Below are positions 16,243 through 23,879 of a stretch of DNA of 49,531 nt, piece by piece. This DNA comes from an uncultured Acidimicrobiaceae bacterium (lineage in GTDB: Bacteria; Actinomycetota; Acidimicrobiia; Acidimicrobiales; SZUA-35): the NCBI GenBank assembly GCA_947259095.1, contig CAMYLA010000023.1:1-49531 (forward strand). The letters are read 5' to 3'. The notes under the pieces are model-generated. The model was not told the origin of the DNA, searched no databases, and was given only the letters and a program-made list of their open reading frames with translations. Position 1 is the first letter of the stretch. Every line of letters starts with the position of its first letter. Position numbers and translations under genes: made by a program.

Positions 16243-18066
16243 TCAGAGGAAGCTGTCGCCGGGGGCCGGGGCCCGAGGCAGTCCGTCGCCAGACCCGGCC
16301 AGGAGCGTCTCGCCCTGGGCCCCATCGGCCCGCCATGTCGGGTCGAGCCCGGAGCAGGTGACCTCCAACCGATCGGCCGAGCCGGACTCCTCATCGGGTT
16401 CGATGTCCCACAACAGCGCCGGCCGGTAGCCGTGCCAGCGGATGGCGAACGAGACCGAGCAGCCGGCGACCGGGGCCCGGTGGACCTCCACCGGGCCACC
16501 TCGCCAGGCGGTGGGGAAACCGGGGAGCAGATCGATGGCGGCGGGTCCGGCCGGCGATCGCCGCTCGTCCAGCAACAGCCGTCTGGAGGCGTTCCAGAAC
16601 CGGGCCGCAGCGACGGCACTGTCGACCCGGCTTCCGAGGTTGCGTTCGTTGTCATCGACCACCGTCCACCGACCGGCCGGTGCCGCCCGTTCGGCCATCG
16701 TGGTGATGGCGGCCAGATCGGCCGGTGGGGCGGGAACATGGTCGGCCAGGAGATCGGCGGCCGCCCGGTCCTGGCCGACGAGGCCGACCAGGCGGGCCAA
16801 ACCGGCCCGGGCCGCAGTCCGATCCGGCGAGGCCTTCCCTCGACCTGCGGACCGCTCGACCAGATGGGTCAGTTGGGCCGCCGGCTCCAGCAGTCGCTGA
16901 GCCAGCTCTGTGTCGGCGGTAAGCTCGGCGGCCAGCCCGATCCCGGCCAACAACTCGACGGCGGCCACCGGACCGTGACCGAGCCCGGTGGGGAAGGACT
17001 CGGCGAACGCCTCCAACCCGGCAACACACTCGAACCGGTGGCCACCGAGGGCCAAACCCTCGAGAATCGCTCCGGCCCCCGGTTCGCAACCGGCCACCGC
17101 GGCCGGCAGCTCGGAGGCGGCCAGCACCAGCCGGGCCCTGGCCGCCGCGGCCAGGGCGGTGATCCCGGCCTCGGGAAACTCGAACCGAGCCGCCCGGTCG
17201 ATCACCGCGGTCCAGCCTCGGGCCGCGGACTCACCGTCGGGGAGCCGGTCGAGCGCCACGTCGCCGATCCCGCCCACCGCTGCGCCACCCGTGCCAACCG
17301 TGGCGCCGGCCCCGCCGGACTCGACGGCAAAGCGCAGCGAGGTGCTGTGGGGCAGCGGGTAGAGGCAGACCGCATTGGCAGCGGGGCCGGCGACCGGGGT
17401 CGGCCAGCGGAGGTCACCGCCCTGCGACACCTCGTCGAGCAGATCGGCGGTCGAGCTGGCCCCGGCTTCGTTCGGTCGGCGGGGCAACCGGATCATGGCC
17501 ACCCCGTCGATCGAGATCGTGGTGCCGTCGAGCAGTTCGAGCCGCAACGGCCGTCGATCGGGGCCACCGGGGCCGGCATCGATACCAACGGGTTCGACCG
17601 CCGGGTAGGGCCGAACGGCCAGGGCCAACGCCACCGGGACCGGCGAGTCGTTCCTGATATCGATCACGGTGATGGTTCGGCCGTCGAGCACCACCGGGTG
17701 GACGGTGTGGATCACGTCGCCGGAGGGAACCCGCAGGGCGGTCTCGATGATCGGGCCGTGACCGACGCGACGCTGGCGAACCGATGGCTCCCGGGCGGGG
17801 AGGTGCCAGCGATCGTCGGCCCCGATCCACCAGTCGATGGCCCACCGCTGACCGGCGGCGGAGACGAGACCCCCACCGTCGACCAGTGCCGGGGAGCGGC
17901 CGTCGATCCCGGCCACCAGCGTGGCCCCGGCATCGGCCGGCCGTTCGACCGAGCGCGGCCCGATCGACAGGGTGTTCGGGTGTTCGGTGGAGCCGGTCAC
18001 CGAGTCGAAGATAGCGAGCCCGGCTCGGTTCGGTCGGTTCCGGCGGTCACCGTCCCTGCAGTTCAC
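16243..18066 (-). CDS. Large glycoside-hydrolase-like protein of unknown specificity
   Basis: A 607-residue soluble protein without signal peptide or membrane helices. The N-terminal 250 residues look like beta-sandwich sequence, with many short hydrophobic strands separated by Gly/Asp/Pro. The middle (about 300-500) is Ala/Leu-rich and helical, as in six-hairpin glycosidases. The C-terminal block DLLPGFPTAWRGG then SFAIRWHGYRPALLWDIEP resembles the terminal beta-domain of glycogen-debranching or related glycosidases. I cannot point to a catalytic acid pair. The GTG at 18066 overlaps the gpsA stop by 4 bases (GTGA), so it is translated from the gpsA mRNA. A role in polysaccharide or lipid-glycoside metabolism is only inferred. 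Confidence 0.65.
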   Translation of the reverse strand: MNCRDGDRRNRPNRAGLAIFDSVTGSTEHPNTLSIGPRSVERPADAGATLVAGIDGRSPALVDGGGLVSAAGQRWAIDWWIGADDRWHLPAREPSVRQRRVGHGPIIETALRVPSGDVIHTVHPVVLDGRTITVIDIRNDSPVPVALALAVRPYPAVEPVGIDAGPGGPDRRPLRLELLDGTTISIDGVAMIRLPRRPNEAGASSTADLLDEVSQGGDLRWPTPVAGPAANAVCLYPLPHSTSLRFAVESGGAGATVGTGGAAVGGIGDVALDRLPDGESAARGWTAVIDRAARFEFPEAGITALAAAARARLVLAASELPAAVAGCEPGAGAILEGLALGGHRFECVAGLEAFAESFPTGLGHGPVAAVELLAGIGLAAELTADTELAQRLLEPAAQLTHLVERSAGRGKASPDRTAARAGLARLVGLVGQDRAAADLLADHVPAPPADLAAITTMAERAAPAGRWTVVDDNERNLGSRVDSAVAAARFWNASRRLLLDERRSPAGPAAIDLLPGFPTAWRGGPVEVHRAPVAGCSVSFAIRWHGYRPALLWDIEPDEESGSADRLEVTCSGLDPTWRADGAQGETLLAGSGDGLPRAPAPGDSFL

Positions 18067-19055
18067 TCGTGGCCGAGGCGACCCCGCAGCAGCTTCTCCT
18101 GGGCGAAGTCCGGATCCTCACCCTCCCAGCAGATGGCGTAGACCTGGTCTGCGATCGGCATGAACACCCCGTGCTGGCGGGACAGCTCCCGAACCACCTT
18201 CGCCGCCTTGACCCCTTCGGCGACCTGGTCCATCTCGGCCAGGATCTGCTCGATCGGCACGCCTTGACCGAGCCGCCGCCCAACGCTGGAGTTCCGACTC
18301 TGGGGGCTGATGCAGGTGGCCAGCAGATCGCCGACGCCGGCCAGGCCGGCCAGGGTCAGCGACTCTCCGCCCATCTCGGTGCCGAGCTCGATCAGCTCGG
18401 CCAGGCCCCTGGTGATGACCGCAGCCCTTGCGTTGTCTCCAAGGCCCCGCCCCTCCACCGCCCCGGCGGCGATGGCGTAGACGTTCTTCAACGCACCGCC
18501 CAGCTCACAACCGACGACGTCGTGGTGGCTGAAGACCCGGAACGTCGGTGTGCTGAACACCTGCTGGAGGCGGGATGCGATGTGTTGCTCCGACAGCGCC
18601 ACCACTGCGCCGGCCGGGTTTCCGGCCATGATCTCCTTGGCCAGGTTCGGCCCGGCCAGCACCCCGACCGGGCGATCGGGCAGGACCTCCTCGACGATCT
18701 GGGTCATACGGAGCCTGGTTTCCGGCTCGAATCCCTTGGCCAGGCTCAACACCGGCACCCACGGCCGCAGCGCCGATGACACCATTTCGCAGGTCTGGCG
18801 GAAGGCGCCGGTCGGCACCCCCATCACCACCAGGTCGGCGTCGGCCACCGCCGTCTCCAGGTTGTGCTCGGCCCGCAGGTCGGGATGGAGCGGATGGTCC
18901 GGCAGGTAGCGCGGGTTTCTATGATCGCCGTTGATGGCGGCGACGGTCTCGTCGTCCCGGGCCCATAGCGTCGTCGGCCCATTGTGGGCCGCCAGGTGGG
19001 CCACGGTGGTGCCCCACGAACCGCCTCCGACAACCAGTACCCGCAACGCCGACAT
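18063..19055 (-). CDS. gpsA: NAD(P)-dependent glycerol-3-phosphate dehydrogenase
   Basis: A 330-residue GpsA, which reduces dihydroxyacetone phosphate to sn-glycerol 3-phosphate for phospholipid synthesis. The Rossmann motif is VLVVGGGSWGTTVAHLAA (about residues 6-23). LSLAKGFEPETRLRMTQIV, GVLAGPNLAKEIM and the catalytic-lysine region ELGGALKNVYAIAAG follow, then the C-terminal GLAGVGDLLATC. The ATG at 19055 is supported by a strong GGGAGGATG ribosome site, so this mRNA has a leader, unlike many genes here. The downstream glycosidase-like gene starts within its stop codon. Confidence 0.96.
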   Translation of the reverse strand: MSALRVLVVGGGSWGTTVAHLAAHNGPTTLWARDDETVAAINGDHRNPRYLPDHPLHPDLRAEHNLETAVADADLVVMGVPTGAFRQTCEMVSSALRPWVPVLSLAKGFEPETRLRMTQIVEEVLPDRPVGVLAGPNLAKEIMAGNPAGAVVALSEQHIASRLQQVFSTPTFRVFSHHDVVGCELGGALKNVYAIAAGAVEGRGLGDNARAAVITRGLAELIELGTEMGGESLTLAGLAGVGDLLATCISPQSRNSSVGRRLGQGVPIEQILAEMDQVAEGVKAAKVVRELSRQHGVFMPIADQVYAICWEGEDPDFAQEKLLRGRLGHE

Positions 19056-19172
19056 CGTGACATCCTCCCTCGTCGTGGATCCGACGATGGTCGGCGGATC
19101 CGGCCCGCAAGACGGGCCCGGCTCGATCTTGGCACGAAACCGGCCGGGGACACGACCGGATCGAGGACGCCG

Positions 19173-19209
19173 ATCGAACACCGGCAATCGAACACCGGCA
19201 ATCGAACAT
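19173..19209. repeat. 14-bp tandem repeat (ATCGAACACCGGCA)
   Basis: Two exact copies (19173-19186, 19187-19200) plus a third partial copy ATCGAACAT (19201-19209) in the 208-bp divergent spacer between gpsA and cofC. The unit resembles half an SOS box (TCGAAC) but no second half-site in the right orientation is present. Confidence 0.75.
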
Positions 19210-19248
19210 ACAGCGCGGTCGCGTTCGTAGCGGCGGCGGCCGAACCGG

Positions 19249-19254
19249 TACCAT
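19249..19254 (+). promoter_or_regulatory. Putative -10 hexamer TACCAT of cofC
   Basis: TACCAT with 9 nt to the ATG at 19264. Confidence 0.45.
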
Positions 19255-19263
19255 CGGCCCGAC

Positions 19264-19860
19264 ATGAGCCCCGTAGCGACTGCGGTCGTGATCCCCGTCA
19301 AGTCGTTCGATGCGGCCAAGGAACGGCTGTCCGGCGCGCTCGGTGCGCAGCAGCGGGCCGAGCTTGCCCGGTCGATGGCCGAGGGTGTGGTCGCAGCCGG
19401 CCGACCGTTGCCCACCTTCGTGGCATGCGGCGCCGACGACGTCGCCGACTGGGCCGCCTCGGTCGGTGCCGGGGTGATCTGGCTGGCCGAACCGGGCCTG
19501 AATCGAGCGGTGGCCAACGCCTGCCGGGTGCTGGCGGCCGACGGGTACCTCCGGGCCATCATCGCCCACGGTGATCTGCCGCTGGCCACGTCGCTGGCCT
19601 GGGTGGCCGACTTCGACGGCGTGACGATCGTCCCCGACCGCCGGGGCGAGGGCACCAACGTGATGGCGGTGCCGCTCGACGCCGAGTTCGAGTTCCACTA
19701 CGGCCCCGGCTCCGCCGCCGCCCACCGTGGCGAAGCGGAGCGCCGGGGTCTGGCGCTGCGGGTGATGGCCGACCGTTTCCTGGGGTGGGACGTCGACACG
19801 CCGGCCGACCTGGCCGACCTCCCGGACCGCCGGCCCACGAACCGCAGGGCCGACCGATGA
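19264..19860 (+). CDS. cofC: 2-phospho-L-lactate (or phosphoenolpyruvate) guanylyltransferase CofC/FbiD
   Basis: A 198-residue nucleotidyltransferase of coenzyme F420 synthesis. It activates phospholactate or phosphoenolpyruvate with GTP before transfer to Fo. Diagnostic motifs are VVIPVKSFDAAKERLSGAL (residues 8-26), AIIAHGDLPLA and VIVPDRRGEGTNVMAVPL-type residues (here TIVPDRRGEGTN), then HYGPGSAAAH. Actinobacterial orthologues are called FbiD and use phosphoenolpyruvate. No other F420 genes (fbiA, fbiB, fbiC) are in the window. It overlaps the next gene by 4 bases (ATGA). Confidence 0.93.
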   Translation: MSPVATAVVIPVKSFDAAKERLSGALGAQQRAELARSMAEGVVAAGRPLPTFVACGADDVADWAASVGAGVIWLAEPGLNRAVANACRVLAADGYLRAIIAHGDLPLATSLAWVADFDGVTIVPDRRGEGTNVMAVPLDAEFEFHYGPGSAAAHRGEAERRGLALRVMADRFLGWDVDTPADLADLPDRRPTNRRADR

Positions 19861-20624
19861 CCGAAGCACAGAACCCCCTGACCCCGGCCCCGGTCACGAT
19901 GCACGGGTTCACCACCAACCTGGCAACACCGGCTCGAGCGCTGGCCATCGGAGCCCATCCCGACGACGTCGACTTCGGCTGCGGGGCAACCCTGGCAAAA
20001 TGGGCTGCCGCCGGCTGCGAGGTCAGCATCCTGGTCTGCACCGACGGCTCAAAGGGAACCTGGAATCCCGAAGCCGACGAGGCCGACCTGATCGCCACCA
20101 GACAACGGGAACAGCGCAACGCCGCAGCGGCGCTGGGGGCGATCGGCGAGGTGGGTTTCCTCGGCTGGCCGGACGGCGAGCTGGCGTCGGGGATGGAGCA
20201 GCGGGCCCAGGTGGCACTGTGGATCCGCACGACCAGGCCCGACGTGGTTCTCGGCCATGATCCGTGGAAGCGCTACCGGCTGCACCCCGATCACCGAAAC
20301 GCCGGCTGGCTGACAACCGACGGCGTGGTTGCGGCCCGGGACCCGAAGTTCTTTCCCGACCAGCCCGTCGCCCATCACCGCCCGGACCATCTCCTGTTGT
20401 GGGAGGCCGACGGGCCGGATCACGCCGAGGACGTCACCGGCTTCCTCGAGGTGAAGTATCGGGCGCTGCTGGCCCACACCAGTCAGTTCGAGTCGACGAT
20501 GGGCGCCGACGACGATCCGGAGCTGGCACGGTTCCGGCACCGGGTCGAGGCCAAGCTGGCCACGGCCGGGGCGGCCTGCGGCATGACCAATGCCGAGGTG
20601 TTCAAGCTGATCGATGACCTCTGA
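19857..20624 (+). CDS. PIG-L/LmbE-family deacetylase
   Basis: A 255-residue zinc-dependent de-N-acetylase of the PIG-L/LmbE family, to which the mycothiol enzymes MshB and Mca belong. The AHPDD motif is in ALAIGAHPDDVDFGCGATL (about residues 30-48). The second metal site is RLHPDHRNAGWLTTD. The substrate could be a glucosaminyl-inositol or another N-acetyl sugar conjugate; this is not decided by sequence. It is translationally coupled to cofC (ATGA) and followed by DUF429 with an 11-bp overlap, so the three genes form one operon. Confidence 0.9.
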   Translation: MTEAQNPLTPAPVTMHGFTTNLATPARALAIGAHPDDVDFGCGATLAKWAAAGCEVSILVCTDGSKGTWNPEADEADLIATRQREQRNAAAALGAIGEVGFLGWPDGELASGMEQRAQVALWIRTTRPDVVLGHDPWKRYRLHPDHRNAGWLTTDGVVAARDPKFFPDQPVAHHRPDHLLLWEADGPDHAEDVTGFLEVKYRALLAHTSQFESTMGADDDPELARFRHRVEAKLATAGAACGMTNAEVFKLIDDL

Positions 20625-21336
20625 GTCCGCCGCGACCGGCCCGAGGGCCGAGGGCGACACCGTGGTGGGGGTCGACGGCTGTCGTGGCGGTTGGGTCACC
20701 GTCGAGTGGTCGACGGGGAGCGGCCGGCTCCTGGCCGATCGGGTCGAGGATCTGGCCCCGCTGATCGAGCGGCTTCGCAACCGCAGTGTGCGGGCGGCGG
20801 CGATCGACATGCCGATGGGACTGCTGGACCGGCAACCGAGAACCTGCGACACCGAGGCCCGCAAGCTGCTCGGACCGCGCCGCTCGTCGATCTTCCCCAC
20901 CCCGGTACGGGCCACCCTCGATGCCCGCGACTACCGGCACGCCTGCCGACTGTCGACCGAGGTGTCCGGCAAGGCACTGTCGAAACAGGCCTTCAACCTC
21001 CTACCGCAGATCCGCAGGCTGGACGAGCTGATCGAACCGGCGGACCAGGATCGACTGGTCGAGGCCCATCCCGAATGCGCCTTCGTTCGACTGGCCGGGC
21101 GGCCGCTCGAACATGCAAAGCGGACCGAGGCCGGGCGGGCCCATCGGCGCCGGCTGCTCGAAGCCCATGACCCGTCGCTCGGCGCCATGCTCGACGAACG
21201 ATCGGACCTGCCGCTCATCGATCTGATCGACGCCGCGGTGCTGGCCATCACCGCAGCCAGGGTGGCGGCCGGGACCGAGCGGCGGCTGATCTCCAGCGTC
21301 GACCGACGGGGCCTGGTGGCCCAGATCGTCTACTGA
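20614..21336 (+). CDS. DUF429 family protein (RNase H-like fold)
   Basis: A 240-residue DUF429 protein. The first acidic motif is VVGVDGCRGGWVTVEW (about residues 17-32). AAIDMPMGL, DTEARKLLGPRRSSIFPTPV and the block SKQAFNLLPQIRRLDEL are the family signatures, and DLIDAAVLAITA closes the fold. Such proteins are predicted nucleases of RNase H-like fold but have no settled function. The ATG at 20614 sits inside the LmbE gene's last codons (11-bp overlap), and the domain starts near residue 15. Confidence 0.85.
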   Translation: MTSESAATGPRAEGDTVVGVDGCRGGWVTVEWSTGSGRLLADRVEDLAPLIERLRNRSVRAAAIDMPMGLLDRQPRTCDTEARKLLGPRRSSIFPTPVRATLDARDYRHACRLSTEVSGKALSKQAFNLLPQIRRLDELIEPADQDRLVEAHPECAFVRLAGRPLEHAKRTEAGRAHRRRLLEAHDPSLGAMLDERSDLPLIDLIDAAVLAITAARVAAGTERRLISSVDRRGLVAQIVY

Positions 21337-21406
21337 CCATCGTCCCGGTCGGCCCCGGGTTGCGGCGAGACTCGTATTCGTCGGGTTGGTGCTCCATACT
21401 GGTTCG

Positions 21407-21814
21407 ATGACCGAGGGCGCTGAACCGGCAATCGACGTGGAGGATCTTCTCCACCCTGACGAGCAGCGCAGGTTCCGGCGGCTCTGCCTCGCCACCTCAC
21501 CCGAAGATCTGGCCCAGCTCGTCGCCGTGATCGGGATGCACCTCGACCACATCCGGGGCAACGCCGGACCGACCACCGATGTGGAAACGGCGGAGATGAT
21601 CGGCGATTCGCTGGAGCGGCTGCTCCGCAGCGACATCGAATTCGACGATGACGCCCGAGCCCAGATCCGGGGGGCGGTCGAATACTTCCTGCTCACCGAT
21701 GATGCGGCGGGTGACATGGAGGATGTCCTGGGCTTCGACGACGACGCCAGGGTGGTCAACACCGTGCTGGACCGGATCGGCCATTCGGAGTTCGCGGTCG
21801 AGCTTCCGACCTGA
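21407..21814 (+). CDS. Small acidic protein, possibly DUF1232-like
   Basis: A 135-residue acidic protein. The C-terminal part, GAVEYFLLTDDAAGD followed by LGFDDDARVVNTVLDRIG, is reminiscent of the YkvA/DUF1232 pattern (a helix, then a D/PD loop, then LGxxDD). The hydrophobicity needed for the usual membrane form is weaker here. The N-terminal 90 residues are helical and contain many Asp and Glu. The ATG at 21407 is 6 nt after CATACT (21395-21400). It lies 6 nt before the Nudix gene, so the two are co-transcribed. Function unknown. Confidence 0.7.
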   Translation: MTEGAEPAIDVEDLLHPDEQRRFRRLCLATSPEDLAQLVAVIGMHLDHIRGNAGPTTDVETAEMIGDSLERLLRSDIEFDDDARAQIRGAVEYFLLTDDAAGDMEDVLGFDDDARVVNTVLDRIGHSEFAVELPT

Positions 21815-21819
21815 TCACG

Positions 21820-22389
21820 GTGGCCGAATCGGGCAAGCGGGCCGGATCGGCCAGCGCCGGCATCGTTGTCTTCCGCCGCAACCCCGACCGAGGGACGGGC
21901 CCCGGGGGCGTGGAGATCCTGCTGGTCCACCCCGGCGGCCCGTTCTGGGCCAACAAGGACATCCACGGATGGTCGATCCCCAAGGGTGAGTTCGACCCGG
22001 ACACCGAGTCCGGCGAAGCGGCGGCGGTCCGGGAGTTCGGGGAGGAGATCGGCCGACCTCCGCCTGAGGGTCCGCTGCGGCCGCTCGAACCGTTCAGAGC
22101 CGGCCGAAAGACGATTTCGGCCTGGCTGGTGGAGGGCGATCTCGACGCCGATGCGATCGAGAGCAATTCCTTCGAGATGGAGTGGCCGCCACAGTCGGGG
22201 CGAACCCAATCATTTCCCGAGGTGGATCGGGCGGGCTGGTTCGGCCTTGCCGACGCCGAAACCAAGCTCCACAAGGGACAACTGCCGTTGTGCCGCCTGA
22301 TCGTGGTGGCCCTGACCGAGGACAGCGCTGAAAACAACGCCAAGAACAACGCCTACAACAATGCCGAAAACAATGCCAAGAACCAGTGA
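21820..22389 (+). CDS. Nudix hydrolase with Asn-rich repeat tail
   Basis: A 189-residue Nudix hydrolase. The Nudix box GEFDPDTESGEAAAVREFGE (then EIG) lies around residues 55-77 and has the full GX5EX7REUXEEXG form. FRRNPDRG and KDIHGWSIPKG precede it as in diadenosine-polyphosphate- or 8-oxo-dGTP-type members; the substrate is unknown. The start is GTG at 21820, coupled to the upstream gene. The last 19 residues are a repeat tail of ENNA, KNNA, YNNA, ENNA, KNQ, encoded by an AT-rich 12-bp tandem repeat. The tail is not part of the fold. Confidence 0.9.
   Translation: MAESGKRAGSASAGIVVFRRNPDRGTGPGGVEILLVHPGGPFWANKDIHGWSIPKGEFDPDTESGEAAAVREFGEEIGRPPPEGPLRPLEPFRAGRKTISAWLVEGDLDADAIESNSFEMEWPPQSGRTQSFPEVDRAGWFGLADAETKLHKGQLPLCRLIVVALTEDSAENNAKNNAYNNAENNAKNQ
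22330..22386 (+). repeat. 12-bp in-frame tandem repeat at the 3' end of the Nudix gene
   Basis: Units GAAAACAACGCC, AAGAACAACGCC, TACAACAATGCC, GAAAACAATGCC and a partial AAGAACCAG run up to the stop codon. The tract is below half GC in a region near two-thirds GC. Confidence 0.9.
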
Positions 22390-22515
22390 AATCAAGGGGT
22401 TTCCGGTAACTTCACCACTGTCCACCACTCCCCGTGGCGACAGCACTACATTCTCTCCTGCGGAGTCGTTCGAGGTCCGGGTTGGCGCCCGGCCTACTGG
22501 AGGTATGGGTTACAC

Positions 22516-23223
22516 GTGCTGGTCAGACCGCCTATTTACGGGTTGGACATCGTTGTCGATACAAACGCTCTGCCTGACAAACCGAACACCGACGACGTCT
22601 ACGTCCTCGACCCCGCCAACAGCACCATCGTTGCCGCCGGCATCAGCACCATCGATGGTGACGAGTACTACGACGGCACCGAACGCCGGATCCTGTCGAT
22701 CCTCGATCAGCGCTTCGCCGTGCTCGATCCCGGCATCATCAGCACCTGGAACGGGTCGGTACTCGACCTGCCGTTCCTGCGGGCCCGGGCCGAGCACCTG
22801 AGCATCGGGCTCGGCCTCCGGCTCCGGCCAGACCGCCGTCGTGGCCCCCGCCCTGTCCACACCGGCCGACCGCGGCCCGGTGTCCAGGTCGGCCCGGCGA
22901 CCGACGGCCCGACCAGGCCGGTGTGCGGCGCCTGGCACCGTCAACGTCATCTCGACCTGCGGTGGGTCTACGGCGCAACCGCCTCGGCCGACGAGTTGTT
23001 CGATCGCGACCCCCGCCGGGGCGCCCACCTGGCCCGGTCGCTGGCCGAGAGGCGCTGGGCCCGGGCCCGTCGGCACCTCGATCGCATCCCGCCGCCGGTC
23101 AAGCTGAACAGCTACGCCTGGACCTGCGTGGCCCCCGATTGGGCCGACGGTCCCACGGTCGACATTCCCCGGTCGGCCAAGGATCGCCATCCCTCATCGG
23201 GGTCGATGATCGGCCGGAGCTGA
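22516..23223 (+). CDS. Degenerate DnaQ-like 3'-5' exonuclease-family protein
   Basis: A 235-residue protein related to actinobacterial ribonuclease-H-like 3'-5' exonucleases. The opening GLDIVVDTN matches the family's GLDIETDT, but the catalytic Glu is replaced by Val. The second motif STWNGSVLDLPFLRARAEH (about residues 76-94) keeps its Asp. VCGAWHRQRHLDLRWVYG also matches. The block that normally follows (a conserved SLKSLA segment leading to YVASDAR) is shortened to ASADELFDRDPRRGAHLARS. The protein therefore appears to have lost part of its active site. The start is GTG 22516. A hairpin follows the stop. Confidence 0.65.
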   Translation: MLVRPPIYGLDIVVDTNALPDKPNTDDVYVLDPANSTIVAAGISTIDGDEYYDGTERRILSILDQRFAVLDPGIISTWNGSVLDLPFLRARAEHLSIGLGLRLRPDRRRGPRPVHTGRPRPGVQVGPATDGPTRPVCGAWHRQRHLDLRWVYGATASADELFDRDPRRGAHLARSLAERRWARARRHLDRIPPPVKLNSYAWTCVAPDWADGPTVDIPRSAKDRHPSSGSMIGRS

Positions 23224-23251
23224 CACGTTGCAGCCCGGCAGCCGGCCAACT

Positions 23252-23277
23252 CCAGCACACGCATTCCGGTGTGCTGG
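23252..23277 (+). terminator. Hairpin after the exonuclease-like gene
   Basis: CCAGCACAC (23252-23260) and GTGTGCTGG (23269-23277) form a perfect 9-bp stem with an 8-nt loop, 28 nt after the stop; no T-run. Confidence 0.55.
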
Positions 23278-23386
23278 ATCCAGCCCGGATCTGTGGCGAC
23301 GATGGCCGGAATCACAACGACGGTGGGTTCGATTTCACTGCCGTGGCGATCGGGGCCCGACGCTTCCCTCGATCACCGACGCTGAC

Positions 23387-23392
23387 TACCCT
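23387..23392 (+). promoter_or_regulatory. Putative -10 hexamer TACCCT
   Basis: TACCCT with 8 nt to the ATG at 23401. Confidence 0.45.
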
Positions 23393-23400
23393 CACCCCTG

Positions 23401-23844
23401 ATGGTGCTAGAGCTGGGTCCCTACCCCGCCGAAGACGTCCAGCGGTGGTCGAGGGTCGTCAGACGGATCGTGGTCGAATTGCGATCAACGCCCGACAACG
23501 AGCAGCTGGTCTCACCAGACGTCGTCGAACTGTGGTCCCGTACCCTCGACGAGTGGTCCCGCACCGCCGACTCGCTGACCGCCGGCGGGGCGGCCCCGGC
23601 CCCGTTCCGGTGGACCGGTGAGTTGGAGCCCGAGGTCGTGGAGTTCCTGCTCGACGGTCTGGAACGCTGCCTGCACTCACCAACGGTCATGGGCTGGATC
23701 ACGCCGGAGGAGGCCGAAGAGCAGCGGACCTTCACGATGCAGCTGGTCCAGGCCTTCGTCGACGGCCTTATCGCCGAGGGCCACGGATGCCAGCACTACG
23801 CCGACCAGATCCTGGTCTCGCTTGGCGGGTTGTTGCAGGACTAG
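23401..23844 (+). CDS. Conserved-looking hypothetical protein
   Basis: A 147-residue soluble, mostly helical protein, acidic overall (EEAEEQRTFTMQLVQAF). The sequence VEFLLDGLERCLHSP (about residues 80-94) looks like a conserved helix. I do not recognise the family; a loose resemblance to actinobacterial DUF2017-type proteins is not strong enough to name it. The ATG at 23401 is 8 nt after TACCCT. Codon use matches the neighbours. It converges on the secreted amidohydrolase gene, whose stop is 36 nt away. Confidence 0.65.
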   Translation: MVLELGPYPAEDVQRWSRVVRRIVVELRSTPDNEQLVSPDVVELWSRTLDEWSRTADSLTAGGAAPAPFRWTGELEPEVVEFLLDGLERCLHSPTVMGWITPEEAEEQRTFTMQLVQAFVDGLIAEGHGCQHYADQILVSLGGLLQD

Positions 23845-23879
23845 GATCCTGCCCTCCATCGGCTCCAGGGGGGGATGGT

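Noticed and set aside
16183..18141. 652-codon plus-strand open frame
   Set aside because: It is antisense to the glycosidase-like gene, is Gly/Arg/Pro-rich without any domain, and arises from the high-GC codon pattern of the opposite strand.
19173..19209. SOS box in the gpsA-cofC spacer
   Set aside because: Only repeated TCGAAC half-sites in the same orientation occur; the GTTCGA half at the right distance is missing.
22210..22446. Minus-strand frame with a glycine-rich hydrophobic helix (LGIVFGIVVGVVLGVVFSA)
   Set aside because: The hydrophobic pattern is produced by reading the NNA repeat of the Nudix gene backwards; no independent start or homology is evident.
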